Assembly (NCBI RefSeq): GCF_022024235.1
Contig: NZ_CP091800.1
Coordinates: 734,001 to 798,000, forward strand
Direction: 5' to 3'
DNA: 64,000 bases
Origin: Segatella baroniae B14
GTDB taxonomy: Bacteria; Bacteroidota; Bacteroidia; Bacteroidales; Bacteroidaceae
Shown here: positions 8,278-17,372 of the stretch, piece by piece
Layout of the letters: the number at the start of each line of letters is the position of its first letter
How positions within the stretch are numbered: position 1 is the stretch's first letter
The notes under the pieces: model-generated
Seen by the model: the letters and a program-made list of their open reading frames with translations, nothing else
Told to the model about the DNA's origin: nothing
Database searches by the model: none
Position numbers and translations under genes: made by a program

Positions 8278-9774
8278 ATGAAGAAGTTTCTTTCTGTGTT
8301 AGTTGCAGTTTTGGCAACTATTTCTATTTCAGCCTCTAATGGCTTTACAGTTAGTTCAGTTTCATCTATTTCATCAGGTAAAAAGATTATGTTATGGACC
8401 GACTTACATGTCATGAATCCTGCTTTGCTGGTCAATGCCGGTAATGCATGGCAGAATTATCTGGCATCCGATCGAAAGATGGTCGACAAGAGTTGGGAGA
8501 TTTTCGATGGGATGGTTGATTTCGCTTTGGCTGAAAAGCCTGATATGTTGCTGGTTGCTGGCGATTTGACGAAAGACGGTGAAAAGCAGAGTCATGTTTA
8601 TGTGGCTACAGGCTTGCAGAAACTGGTGGATGCCGGTATTCAAGTGTATGTCGTTCCAGGCAACCACGATCGTGGTACGAATAGCAATGCGGTAGCTTAT
8701 GATGGTGATGTGGTTACTCCAGTAGAGGTGGCTGATGATTCATTTTTTGAACAGACATATGCTACGATGGGGTATCAGCAGGCTACTGCACGCGACGAAC
8801 ATTCACTCAGTTATATCGTTAAGCCTTTTCAAGGGCTCACGTTGCTCTGTATAGATTCACGTCAGGGTAAATTAGCTGACGGCACTCTACTTTGGGCTTA
8901 TCAGCAGGCTGTTGCTGCGCGTAAAGCGGGTGAGAAGGTCATCGCCATGATGCACCATGGACTCATCGAACATTTCTATAAGGAAGACTTTTTCAATAGT
9001 ACGGCTTTGGCAGAATATCACGAAACGATAAAGGATTCACTGCTCAGTGCAGGTGTACATGCCGTATTCACAGGTCATTTCCACACCTCCGATATTGCTA
9101 AAGACTATGTCGACAGCGAAAAGAATTCAATCTACGATATCTCAACCGGCAGTTTGATATCTTACCCTTGCGACTTTAGAGAAATGGTACTCAGTGATGA
9201 TTTGAGCACTTTAACCATACAAACTCGCATGGTAACAGGATTGGCTTCTGAATCTGATTTCTCAAACTATGCCAAAGGACGTTTCCAGTCGAGTGTACGA
9301 AAGATTTTCGAAGCTCAGAATCCGCTTTCTGCATCCATGAAACAGTTGATGGCTTCAAGTTTAGAAACGATCTATAACAGACTGATAGAAGGAGCTACCC
9401 TTCAGGCTGAAGGGAATGAAAATTTAAATGAACGTTCTGAAGGGGTGATTACCGATTTGACCGCTACCTTAGGTGCCATTAAGAATTTGTTAGGTGAATC
9501 AGCTGCGATGTTCCCACTTTTTGTGTATGGTGAAGATATGATAGCGAGTATGCTTACCGACCAGTCACCATATCTTACCGACCGCGTGAATGTAACTAAC
9601 GATCGGGAACTTTCGATAGCTTTAGACAATACGACTACGGGAATCACTTCTATCGCAGATACTACGACGGCAAACTCTGATGATCTTTGGTATACTGTTC
9701 AGGGTGTACGTGTTCAGCAACCTACACGTGCCGGTGTATACGTAAAAAATGGGAAAAAGATGCTGGTCAAGTAA
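8278..9774 (+). CDS. Secreted calcineurin-like metallophosphoesterase
   Basis: The ATG at 8278 gives 498 residues with a clear signal peptide (K-K-F then a hydrophobic run to about residue 18); the earlier in-frame ATG lies upstream of the promoter. All calcineurin-like blocks are present: W-T-D-L-H (Asp-x-His), A-G-D-L-T-K-D-G-E, G-N-H-D-R-G, M-M-H-H-G and T-G-H-F-H. These bind two metals and cleave phosphate esters. The C-terminal ~40 residues form the Prevotella-type tail (W-Y-T-V-Q-G-V-R-V ... A-G-V-Y-V-K-N-G-K-K), which suggests export to the surface. The substrate is unknown; nucleotides or phospholipids are possible. Confidence 0.85.
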   Translation: MKKFLSVLVAVLATISISASNGFTVSSVSSISSGKKIMLWTDLHVMNPALLVNAGNAWQNYLASDRKMVDKSWEIFDGMVDFALAEKPDMLLVAGDLTKDGEKQSHVYVATGLQKLVDAGIQVYVVPGNHDRGTNSNAVAYDGDVVTPVEVADDSFFEQTYATMGYQQATARDEHSLSYIVKPFQGLTLLCIDSRQGKLADGTLLWAYQQAVAARKAGEKVIAMMHHGLIEHFYKEDFFNSTALAEYHETIKDSLLSAGVHAVFTGHFHTSDIAKDYVDSEKNSIYDISTGSLISYPCDFREMVLSDDLSTLTIQTRMVTGLASESDFSNYAKGRFQSSVRKIFEAQNPLSASMKQLMASSLETIYNRLIEGATLQAEGNENLNERSEGVITDLTATLGAIKNLLGESAAMFPLFVYGEDMIASMLTDQSPYLTDRVNVTNDRELSIALDNTTTGITSIADTTTANSDDLWYTVQGVRVQQPTRAGVYVKNGKKMLVK

Positions 9775-9927
9775 TTAATATGCCGAGGAAAAGAGGATTG
9801 TCGAGGAAAAGAAAGGCCTCAAATAAACATGGATAGTTTCGTCAAAAAGACAATCCCATAAAAAGGAATAAGTGCAATTCACGAGGTATATGAAAAAAAT
9901 AAGTAGTTTTTATGAAACGGATAAAGA

Positions 9928-10233
9928 CTACTTCTTTTTTTTCTTAATCAAATCATTCTCTATACAATAAAGTATAATCAGGAAACTTCCGAGAACAATA
10001 TCGATAGTATTCCAAATCGGTTTATCAAATTTAAACTTGAAAAAAGGCTGAAAAAGGATAGCCAGTCCCGTAAAGAGTGTTCCCAGAACATTCTTATTAT
10101 CTTTAAAATAGAAGAATGCATAATAGACAAAAAATACCGCTGACGCTAAACGAATGAATTCGTAATAACCATGTTGCATGTCGAGCGTAGCAATAAAGAG
10201 GACAAATCCCCATATGAGTTTCATATATTTCAT
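9928..10233 (-). CDS. Small integral membrane protein
   Basis: This 101-residue protein has four predicted hydrophobic segments (about 6-17, 26-44, 48-64 and 74-92) and a Lys-rich C-terminus. It resembles a family of small uncharacterised Bacteroidota membrane proteins (possibly DUF6804). No catalytic residues can be named. It stands alone with a -7 box at 10337-10344 and an AT-rich ~100-nt leader. Confidence 0.65.
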   Translation of the reverse strand: MKYMKLIWGFVLFIATLDMQHGYYEFIRLASAVFFVYYAFFYFKDNKNVLGTLFTGLAILFQPFFKFKFDKPIWNTIDIVLGSFLIILYCIENDLIKKKKK

Positions 10234-10336
10234 GGTTTAACTCCTTTTACTATAATCCTATTATCGTTCTATGATGATGTTTTTATATATTATTCACGTT
10301 TCTAAAAAAATGGTCTCAATGTGCCTTATTTATGTG

Positions 10337-10344
10337 CAAAGATA
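10337..10344 (-). promoter_or_regulatory. -7 element of the small membrane protein gene
   Basis: TATCTTTG on the minus strand, about 104 bp upstream of the start. Confidence 0.55.
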
Positions 10345-10396
10345 CAGATTTATATTTAAAAAGCAATAAATTCTTATATTTTTTCCAGTAAAAAAA

Positions 10397-10427
10397 AGTT
10401 CTGACCGATATCCCATCGGTCAGAACT
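10397..10427 (-). terminator. Terminator of the SusC/SusD operon
   Basis: A perfect 13-bp stem (AGTTCTGACCGAT with ATCGGTCAGAACT) has a 5-nt loop. On the minus strand it is followed by a run of U (A-run at 10390-10397). Confidence 0.9.
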
Positions 10428-10455
10428 CCATCTCTTAATCTGTTAAACTATATTT

Positions 10456-12441
10456 CTATTTAAAGTCATATCCTGGATTTTGATATGCAGCTTTCTCTTC
10501 AGGAGTCATCTGGAGAGCATTTAGTGTACCCTGTGGGATAGGAGCGAGGTACAAGTGCTTCTCGATAAAGCGTGTGTGAGTCTCAGGAGTATGGAAACCA
10601 GGTTTGTCACCGCAAATACGATACGTCTTAGCTTTATCCTCCCAAGTCTGGGTACGAATCAAGTCGAAACGACGCTTGCCTTCACCAAAGTATTCGCGCA
10701 TACGCTCATCCAATATATAATCGATAGTGATGACCTGAGGAGTAGCGTCAACCATCTCTTTACTGTAGTCGGCACTTACTGGTTTGTTATCGTTTACGTT
10801 ATATACCCATTTACCAGCACGAGCACGAAGTGTATTCACCAAGTCGCGTGCAGAATAGTTGGCTTCTGTAGTAGCCCCCTTCACAGCAGCTTCTGCAGCG
10901 ACGAGATAGAACTCAGAGAACTTCAGAATGTTGAAAGGACGAGTACTACCAGCATTTGGCTGACCTAAGGTGTTACCGTTGTCTGTACGGAAAGGACCCT
11001 GTTTGTACAACATAGGGTAGCACAGACGGCTAATACCCTCAGTACCGATAACATAGTCTGCACGACCAGGGAGAGTACCTGCGCCGATACCATCTTCTCC
11101 AGGATTACCATCCTTCTTCTGATCATCCGTAGAAATGGCAGGATAGTTGATGGTTTCGCCTTGTGGCTCATCGATGAAGCTCAAAATAACATCACCAGGC
11201 TTCACAGTCATGCCGTTCGCATTAACCACCTCAGCATCTTCTATACCACCTTTATTCCAGTTGCCATGGAAGCGAGTGGTGAAAGTGCCATCATAACGAG
11301 AATCGTGTACTTTATCCTTAAACTCGTTTTGGAAGATATCGATAGGAGTAGCCATACGAGTCCATGGGCGACCCAATGCCTGAACAGCTTCACGCTGAAC
11401 AGGGTTCATGTTACTGCCATCTTTCTTCTTACATACCATAACGGTATAGTTCCAGCAGCCCATCCATGATACGAAGTTATCAGGAGCACCACCGCTACCA
11501 TACGTGAGACTACCCTGATTATACTGTTCGCTGGTCTCGGTATGGTCAGCATACAACATCATCTCCTTGTTGCGATCATATTCACCCGAAGTAGTCTCGT
11601 AGTAAGTATCCATCAGGCCATAGATACCAGGATTCTTAATACCTTCAAGAGCCGTATCGTAAGCCTTTTGGAAATAATATTTCGCATCGTGTCCATCAGG
11701 ATCAGTACGTGAACACTCAGGATAGGTAGCGATATTATTAGGATTTTCGAGCCACCACGCATAAGTAAGGTATGCCTGAGCCAAAACTAATTTAGCGACA
11801 TTCTTGGTAGCGGTACCGGTGAGGCGAGGTGTCTCAGGAAGATTCGCCACAGCCTTCTCCAAATCAGGGAAGACGGCACGGGTATACACCTCAGGTACAG
11901 TGTTACGAACAGAAGTACGAGCCGTAGTGGTATTAAATTTCAATTCGCCTGCACCCAGATCCAATGGTACACCACCGAAGGCCTGTACCAGCTGGAAGTA
12001 ATAGTATGCGCGGAAGAAATAAGCCTCACTGATCAGAGCGACATCCGCATTGTTTTTTTCACCGTTCTCAATAACACCACTGGCACTATTGATATATCGG
12101 AAAGCAGTGCCCCACAAGGCGTCAGAACGGCTTGTACCAGCCTGGATACTCCCCTTGCTCGTCAGGTCGGCATCCTTAAAGTTACCGTCTGCACTTTGTG
12201 CATAGGTATATTCGTCAGTACCTGTTTCGCAATAGTTAAAATAATACGCATTACCATAGAGATCGCGAAGCGATGAATATAAGGCAGTAAGTCCACCCTC
12301 AACACCCGTAGTACTTTCGAAGAAACCAGGGTCATAATCACTTCTTGGCTGTTCATTGAGCACATCGCTACATGAGCTTAATACCGCAAGTCCCATGAGA
12401 ACCGTGCTGACAGTTGATATTTTGAAATATTTATTTTTCAT
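10456..12441 (-). CDS. SusD/RagB-family glycan-binding lipoprotein
   Basis: This 661-residue lipoprotein has a lipobox L-S-S-C with Cys24 as the lipidated residue. It shows the SusD pattern: N-terminal L-N-E-Q-P-R-S-D-Y, E-A-Y-F-F-R-A-Y-Y-Y-F-Q-L-V-Q helix with F-G-G-V-P, and C-terminal D-E-R-M-R-E-Y-F-G-E-G-K-R-R-F-D-L-I-R. SusD proteins cap their TonB-dependent partner at the outer membrane and bind oligosaccharides. The gene follows the SusC gene by 13 nt and ends at a strong terminator. No glycoside hydrolase sits next to this pair, so the substrate cannot be read from context. Confidence 0.95.
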   Translation of the reverse strand: MKNKYFKISTVSTVLMGLAVLSSCSDVLNEQPRSDYDPGFFESTTGVEGGLTALYSSLRDLYGNAYYFNYCETGTDEYTYAQSADGNFKDADLTSKGSIQAGTSRSDALWGTAFRYINSASGVIENGEKNNADVALISEAYFFRAYYYFQLVQAFGGVPLDLGAGELKFNTTTARTSVRNTVPEVYTRAVFPDLEKAVANLPETPRLTGTATKNVAKLVLAQAYLTYAWWLENPNNIATYPECSRTDPDGHDAKYYFQKAYDTALEGIKNPGIYGLMDTYYETTSGEYDRNKEMMLYADHTETSEQYNQGSLTYGSGGAPDNFVSWMGCWNYTVMVCKKKDGSNMNPVQREAVQALGRPWTRMATPIDIFQNEFKDKVHDSRYDGTFTTRFHGNWNKGGIEDAEVVNANGMTVKPGDVILSFIDEPQGETINYPAISTDDQKKDGNPGEDGIGAGTLPGRADYVIGTEGISRLCYPMLYKQGPFRTDNGNTLGQPNAGSTRPFNILKFSEFYLVAAEAAVKGATTEANYSARDLVNTLRARAGKWVYNVNDNKPVSADYSKEMVDATPQVITIDYILDERMREYFGEGKRRFDLIRTQTWEDKAKTYRICGDKPGFHTPETHTRFIEKHLYLAPIPQGTLNALQMTPEEKAAYQNPGYDFK

Positions 12442-12454
12442 GTTTGTTAATCGT

Positions 12455-15400
12455 TTAGAAGGTTAAGTTAATACCGAACAGGATGTTACGTGTAGATGGT
12501 GTGTTATAACCGATTACAGGCATCTTATGTGCTCCAGTCCATGAGGTAACGGCTGATGTACTACCATCGTTAGCGAAGGTGTTGGTTTCTGGGTCAAGAC
12601 CACACTCGTTGGTATAAGGAGAGAAGAGTACGAATGGGTTTTGGATAGTAGCATAGAGGCGGAGACGGCTGATACCGAAATCTCTTACGGCTCTTAGCTT
12701 ATCAAAGTTGTATCCCAAAGTGATGGCACGTACTTTAAGATAACCTGCACCGAAATAGCCTAATGTGCTGGCATACTTAGGGTTATCGCCACTTGTTATA
12801 CCACCTGGTTTAGGGTATTTAGCACCAGTATTCTCTTCTGTCCAGTAGTCTACGTCGAGGTTACCGCGACGACCTGACAACATATTGAGATAACCATTAC
12901 CACTGTGTATAGTAGAGATAACCTTACCACCAATCTGGAATGCACCGATAACCGTGAGATCAAAGTTCTTATAACCTACAGTTGTATTGAAACCACCCAT
13001 CAAGTCTGGTTCCATGCTGATGATTTCACGGTCGTTATCGTTGATGGCGCGGGTAGGAGAGCCGTCTTCATTATATTCACCATGGTAAGCCACCTTAATC
13101 ATACCGACGTTACCATTAGGCTCGAGGATATTCAGATAAGGATCACCCTCTTGCCACAGACCAATCTTATTATAGTCGTAGATACAGTCGATAGGATGAC
13201 CAACGAACCAGTTGTTGCCTTCATCGCGATCAGCCCCTGAAGCCAAAGCTACCAGTTTGTTTCTATTCTGATAGAGGTTGATACCCATATCCCAGTTCCA
13301 ACCATTCTTATTATCGATGATGGTTCCGTTCAATGATAATTCCCAACCTTTATTTTGTGTCTTACCGATATTACCCGTATAACTGTCTACACCCGATGTA
13401 GAAGGGAGAGATACAGAAAGCAACAAGTCGTTGGTTTTCTGGGTGTAATACTCGAAGGAACCTGACAAGCGGCCACCGAAGAGGGTGAAGTCGAGACCAA
13501 AGTTCCAGGTAGAAGAGTACTCCCAACCTAACTCCGTATTAGGTAGTGTAGATACATAATATCCCGTTTTGTAGGTAGTAGGACCGAAGTTATATGCACG
13601 TGTACTCAAAGCACCTAAGGTAGAATAAGGATTAATACTCTGGTTAGAGGTTTCACCATAACCTACACGGAGCTTCAGAGCATCAATCCACTTCAAATCT
13701 TTCATGAAGTTTTCTTTCGCAATATTCCAACCTGCAGAGATAGCTGGATAGGTATGCCACTGATGTCCTTTGGCCAAACGGGAAGAAGCATCTGCACGGA
13801 AAGCGACACTCAACATATATTTGTCGGCATAAGAATACATCGCACGGCCCATCCATGATACCAGACCACTCTGCCAATAGCGCTGATTACCCGGATTTAC
13901 GGTTATTTCACCAGCTGCTGCACCAATATTATAATACTGGAAGTATTCTGCTGGAATCTGCTGACCAGACATATTGGTCTGTTCGAAACGGGTCTGTTCA
14001 GCTGAATACATACCTACGAGATTCAGTTTATGATCTTTTGCAAAGGTATGATCGTAAGTAATCAAGTGCTCGATAGCCCAGTTCTTCGTAATATTATTGA
14101 GTGTAGAAGCGTTGTTGGGACTGGTTGCATTATCGCTGCCTATACCAGTACCGGTAAATGCACCATTCTTAGACTGTTTGTAGTTTAAACCGACATTTAC
14201 GCGATAGCTTAAACCATCTACCCAAGGGCATTTCACTTCGGCAAACATGGTGTTGTAGCTACCGAAAGCTCGTGTCTCATTGACATAAAGTTCATCGAGA
14301 TGTTCTACGACATCACGGCTGAAAATATAGGTATGGTCGATAGGCATATTAACGACACGCTTTGGATTACCATTTTCATCGTAAGGTGATGCCAATGGGC
14401 TCATACTCAAAGCATTGTACATACCTACCTGTGAGCCGTTCGTGATATTATAATTATTGTTGGTCGTCAAACCGACATGGAAGTATTTACCTACATTCTG
14501 ATCGAAGTTAGCACGTACGGAATAACGGTCGTAACCCTGGGTAGGGAGAACAGACTCATCGTGATAATAACCAGCACCAATAGAATAGCTACCACCCTTT
14601 GTACCACCACTTACACCCAAGTCATGACTTGTAGTGACACCTGTGCGGAGCAACAGATCTTGCCAGTCAGTGTTCGTATTATCGTCTTCCTCAATCGTAT
14701 TCTGATATTTACCAGCATACTTACGCATCGCAGCAAATTTCTTTCCATCCATCATTGGATACTTTTTGAAAGTATTCTTGAAACCGACGTAAGCATTATA
14801 GGTAATTTTGGCTGGAGCACCCTCGTAACCCTTGGTGGTGGTAATCATAATAACACCGTTGGCACCACGAGAACCATAGATGGCTGTTGCAGATGCATCT
14901 TTCAAGATATCGATACTCTTGATGTCTGCTGGGTTGATATCACTCATGGTTCCCATGAAAGGTATACCGTCGAGTACGATCAGAGGGTCGTTACTTGCGG
15001 TCAATGAGCGCTGACCACGAATTCTGATCTGCATTTCAGCACCTGGTTTGGTAGAGGTCTGTGTCATCAGCACACCGGCAACTCTACCTTGTAAAGCCTG
15101 TGCAGCATTGGTAGCAGCAATCTGATTTAACTTTTCACCATTTACATTGGCTACAGAACCGGTTACCGCTTCTCTTCGCTGGGTACCATAACCAATAACG
15201 ATGACATCATTCAAGCTGCGACCTTCTTCTTCCAAGGTAACTTGAACTGAATTTTTGCCGCCTACTTGTACTTCTTTGGTTACATAACCGATATAAGAGA
15301 TGACAAGCGTAGCTCCTGATTTGACATTGAGCGTAAAGTTACCATCTAAATCGGTTACAGTACCGTTATGAGTGCCTTTTTCTAAAACTGTGGCACCAAT

Positions 15401-15565
15401 CAGTGGACCTTGTGAATCATTGATAGTACCTGTAATCTTTTTAGCTTGTTGTACGGATTGCGACATATTAACACCTGTCTCAGCGTACACTCCGAGTGGA
15501 TTAACAAGTCCCAATGTGGCACCTAATCCAAAAATTAAGGTTGTTTTGCTAAAGTTTTTAGACAT
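12455..15565 (-). CDS. SusC/RagA-family TonB-dependent outer-membrane transporter
   Basis: This 1036-residue protein has a signal peptide (to about residue 28), a CarboxypepD_reg-like domain (I-T-G-T-I-N-D-S-Q-G ... I-G-Y-V-T), a TonB-box region (D-V-I-V-I-G-Y-G-T-Q), a plug (I-R-I-R-G-Q-R-S-L ... Y-G-S-R-G-A-N-G-V-I-M-I-T-T) and a barrel ending in G-I-N-L-T-F. It imports glycan fragments using TonB energy. It is the first gene of the SusC/SusD operon. Two 17-bp direct repeats upstream suggest control by a dedicated regulator, although no hybrid two-component or ECF/anti-sigma gene is adjacent. Confidence 0.95.
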   Translation of the reverse strand: MSKNFSKTTLIFGLGATLGLVNPLGVYAETGVNMSQSVQQAKKITGTINDSQGPLIGATVLEKGTHNGTVTDLDGNFTLNVKSGATLVISYIGYVTKEVQVGGKNSVQVTLEEEGRSLNDVIVIGYGTQRREAVTGSVANVNGEKLNQIAATNAAQALQGRVAGVLMTQTSTKPGAEMQIRIRGQRSLTASNDPLIVLDGIPFMGTMSDINPADIKSIDILKDASATAIYGSRGANGVIMITTTKGYEGAPAKITYNAYVGFKNTFKKYPMMDGKKFAAMRKYAGKYQNTIEEDDNTNTDWQDLLLRTGVTTSHDLGVSGGTKGGSYSIGAGYYHDESVLPTQGYDRYSVRANFDQNVGKYFHVGLTTNNNYNITNGSQVGMYNALSMSPLASPYDENGNPKRVVNMPIDHTYIFSRDVVEHLDELYVNETRAFGSYNTMFAEVKCPWVDGLSYRVNVGLNYKQSKNGAFTGTGIGSDNATSPNNASTLNNITKNWAIEHLITYDHTFAKDHKLNLVGMYSAEQTRFEQTNMSGQQIPAEYFQYYNIGAAAGEITVNPGNQRYWQSGLVSWMGRAMYSYADKYMLSVAFRADASSRLAKGHQWHTYPAISAGWNIAKENFMKDLKWIDALKLRVGYGETSNQSINPYSTLGALSTRAYNFGPTTYKTGYYVSTLPNTELGWEYSSTWNFGLDFTLFGGRLSGSFEYYTQKTNDLLLSVSLPSTSGVDSYTGNIGKTQNKGWELSLNGTIIDNKNGWNWDMGINLYQNRNKLVALASGADRDEGNNWFVGHPIDCIYDYNKIGLWQEGDPYLNILEPNGNVGMIKVAYHGEYNEDGSPTRAINDNDREIISMEPDLMGGFNTTVGYKNFDLTVIGAFQIGGKVISTIHSGNGYLNMLSGRRGNLDVDYWTEENTGAKYPKPGGITSGDNPKYASTLGYFGAGYLKVRAITLGYNFDKLRAVRDFGISRLRLYATIQNPFVLFSPYTNECGLDPETNTFANDGSTSAVTSWTGAHKMPVIGYNTPSTRNILFGINLTF

Positions 15566-15609
15566 GTTATTAAGGTTTATGTAATTAGATTATTTTGTTA
15601 ACTTGCGGA

Positions 15610-15617
15610 CAAATATA
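15610..15617 (-). promoter_or_regulatory. -7 element of the susC-like gene
   Basis: TATATTTG on the minus strand, 45 bp upstream of the ATG. The direct repeats at 15636-15673 lie where an activator would bind. Confidence 0.6.
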
Positions 15618-15635
15618 TGGAATAGAACAAAAAAG

Positions 15636-15673
15636 TACTTTGCAAAACGTATCATTTACTTTGCAAAACGTAT
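15636..15673. repeat. Two 17-bp direct repeats upstream of susC, 21 bp apart
   Basis: TACTTTGCAAAACGTAT occurs perfectly at 15636-15652 and 15657-15673. The 21-bp period is two helical turns, as expected for a dimeric activator or repressor site. A weaker third version (TATTGCATAAAACTA) starts near 15676. Confidence 0.75.
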
Positions 15674-15763
15674 TATATTGCATAAAACTACTATAAAGGC
15701 ACGATTTACGAGTGTATAAGCGCTTTTTCTTAGGTGTATAAGGTTAAGATATGGAAATAAAAA

Positions 15764-15792
15764 ACCCTTGATGATAGAATATCACCAAGGGT
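15764..15792 (-). terminator. Terminator of the FMN-binding protein gene
   Basis: The stem ACCCTTG/CAAGGGT continues inward with GAT/ATC. On the minus strand it is followed by a U-run (A-run at 15756-15763). It lies 49 nt past the stop codon. Confidence 0.75.
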
Positions 15793-15840
15793 ACATGAAA
15801 AAAAATATTGTACTTTGCGAACTATTAGAGCAGTTCTCTG

Positions 15841-16902
15841 TTAAGCCATTTTAATGAAAGTGCCCGTAGGACATACAAATCGACAGTAAGGTCTCGGCAC
15901 GAAATAGGATAATAGGATGAAAATAGCTGCTAATATCAAGACGACTACTGATGCAGAGGTAAAGATAAATGCGCTGAAGATTTCATAATCCATCCATTCA
16001 AATCCGATACCGCATAACATCAATACGGTTAGCGCAGCCCATAATATTTTTCTGAATCGATTAAGCATCACGATATACTTGGACTTGATCTTCCACTTCT
16101 TCTTAGAAGTCTTTCCTACCAGTTCTTGCAAAGATCCACATGGGCAGATATAGTTGCAATAATAATTCTTTTTGCCGAAAAGTGGATATATGAAAGCCGT
16201 AATCAGCATGATGATCGGTATTATGGATACGTACCAGTTGATACCATTCGACGCATAACTCAAGAAGAGGGTATAACTTAAGAAACTACCACTCCAAAAG
16301 CCGAGTACGATTGTATTGAGTATTTGTTGTATCGTACGATACTTTTTGCTCTTATAATATAAAGGTATAATAGCAGCCATCAAGACAACGATGAGTCCTG
16401 CTATCGTCTTTATACTTAGGTCGAACTTTTCCCAGATAGATGGTTCTTTGGCATTTTTTGCAGCATAAGCCAATCCCACTTTCATATTCCCGATAATAGC
16501 TCGAGAAGAAAAAGTAGCACCACTCACAGCGTCTACCTTTAAGGCCAAAGCCTCTTCAGGAGTCTTGCCATTCCATTTTGTCAGTAGAGCTTTTGCTTCA
16601 TTAAAGAATTCAGGTGTTTCTGTATTCTTTAGAGCCTTTACCTGAACGATTTTTCCCTCTTGACTGAGATATATTTCCAATGGCACTCTACCGGCATATC
16701 CTGTGATATCTTTGCCTAACGTAGAGGTATTGATCACTCGAGTGCCATCATCCAGCGTGCGCATAGGTTCTGCCGCCTGGATAGTATCTTGTGTTGTTGT
16801 TGTTTGCTCTTTGCCGAATATTCTCCCGTCACGTTGATAAGCTGCACCCATCACTAAAATGATGCAAACGAGCAGAAGAGCGATTTGCTTTACTTTTTTC
16901 AT
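15841..16902 (-). CDS. FMN-binding and 4Fe-4S membrane protein (NosR/RnfG-like)
   Basis: This 353-residue protein has an N-terminal membrane anchor (residues 5-21) and a periplasmic FMN_bind domain with D-A-V-S-G-A-T-F-S at 124-132; in this family the flavin is bound covalently to the Ser/Thr at the end of the motif (Ser132). Several membrane helices follow, then two cytoplasmic Fer4_5-type cysteine motifs (Y-I-C-P-C-G-S-L-Q-E-L and C-R-F-V-C-P-T-G). This order matches NosR and related electron-transfer proteins that move electrons across the membrane. No nos or rnf gene is nearby, so its partner is unknown. It ends right after the second cysteine motif, shorter than NosR. Confidence 0.8.
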   Translation of the reverse strand: MKKVKQIALLLVCIILVMGAAYQRDGRIFGKEQTTTTQDTIQAAEPMRTLDDGTRVINTSTLGKDITGYAGRVPLEIYLSQEGKIVQVKALKNTETPEFFNEAKALLTKWNGKTPEEALALKVDAVSGATFSSRAIIGNMKVGLAYAAKNAKEPSIWEKFDLSIKTIAGLIVVLMAAIIPLYYKSKKYRTIQQILNTIVLGFWSGSFLSYTLFLSYASNGINWYVSIIPIIMLITAFIYPLFGKKNYYCNYICPCGSLQELVGKTSKKKWKIKSKYIVMLNRFRKILWAALTVLMLCGIGFEWMDYEIFSAFIFTSASVVVLILAAIFILLSYFVPRPYCRFVCPTGTFIKMA

Positions 16903-16962
16903 GCTTTTAATTCATGTTTTTTAATATATATAGCTTCAACCTATTTTTCAAAGCAGTAATCA

Positions 16963-17131
16963 TACGGTGCTGACTGACTTCGGTTTATGATTTGAACCGT
17001 ACAAATGGACTTCTAGGAAATGGAATTTTGTGATTTTCATCCCTTTAGTCCATCGGCAGATCTTCCACTAAACTCGCTCTTCGCTCAGAAGAGTATCATC
17101 ATCAGTTCTGCACGTATGCGATGCAAAGATA
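16963..17131 (-). promoter_or_regulatory. Long structured 5' leader of the FMN-binding protein gene
   Basis: A -7 box TATCTTTG lies at 17124-17131 on the minus strand, 222 bp before the ATG. The leader can form three consecutive hairpins: CTCTTC/GAAGAG with a 5-nt loop (17077-17093), ATGGACT/AGTCCAT (17005-17053, with an added CC/GG inside), and TACGGT/ACCGTA (16963-17001). I do not recognise a known riboswitch class. Attenuation or ligand sensing is possible but unproven. Confidence 0.45.
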
Positions 17132-17229
17132 ACGAAAAATCACCAGAAACATTTTTTTTGGGCAAAAAAATTGTTGGTATCGAAAATAATTCCTATCTTT
17201 ACAATGTCATTATAAAATGAGATCGAGAT

Positions 17230-17352
17230 ATGCCAGAAGTATTTAGATTCTTTGGATTCTCCTTCTTCTTTTACAGTAAGGAGCATGAGCCTGTCCACGT
17301 TCACGTTGAAGGGAACGGTGGCATGGCTAAGTTCGTATGGAACGGAAAATAG
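17230..17352 (+). CDS. Short DUF4160 protein, probably truncated
   Basis: ATG at 17230 gives 40 residues: M-P-E-V-F-R-F-F-G-F at the start, Y-S-K-E-H-E-P-V-H-V-H-V-E-G in the middle and A-K-F-V-W-N-G-K at the end. This is the start of DUF4160, a family normally about 75-85 residues long, so the C-terminal half is missing. A near-consensus -7 box (TATCTTTA, 17193-17200) precedes it. DUF4160 genes usually sit before DUF2442 genes in pairs suspected to be toxin-antitoxin modules, as here. Confidence 0.7.
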   Translation: MPEVFRFFGFSFFFYSKEHEPVHVHVEGNGGMAKFVWNGK

Positions 17353-17372
17353 TTAATAAAGGGGGATACGTT

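Noticed and set aside
9776..9870. Terminator after the secreted metallophosphoesterase
   Set aside because: GGATTGTC/GACAATCC can pair, but the loop is over 60 nt and no U-run follows, so I do not list it as a terminator.
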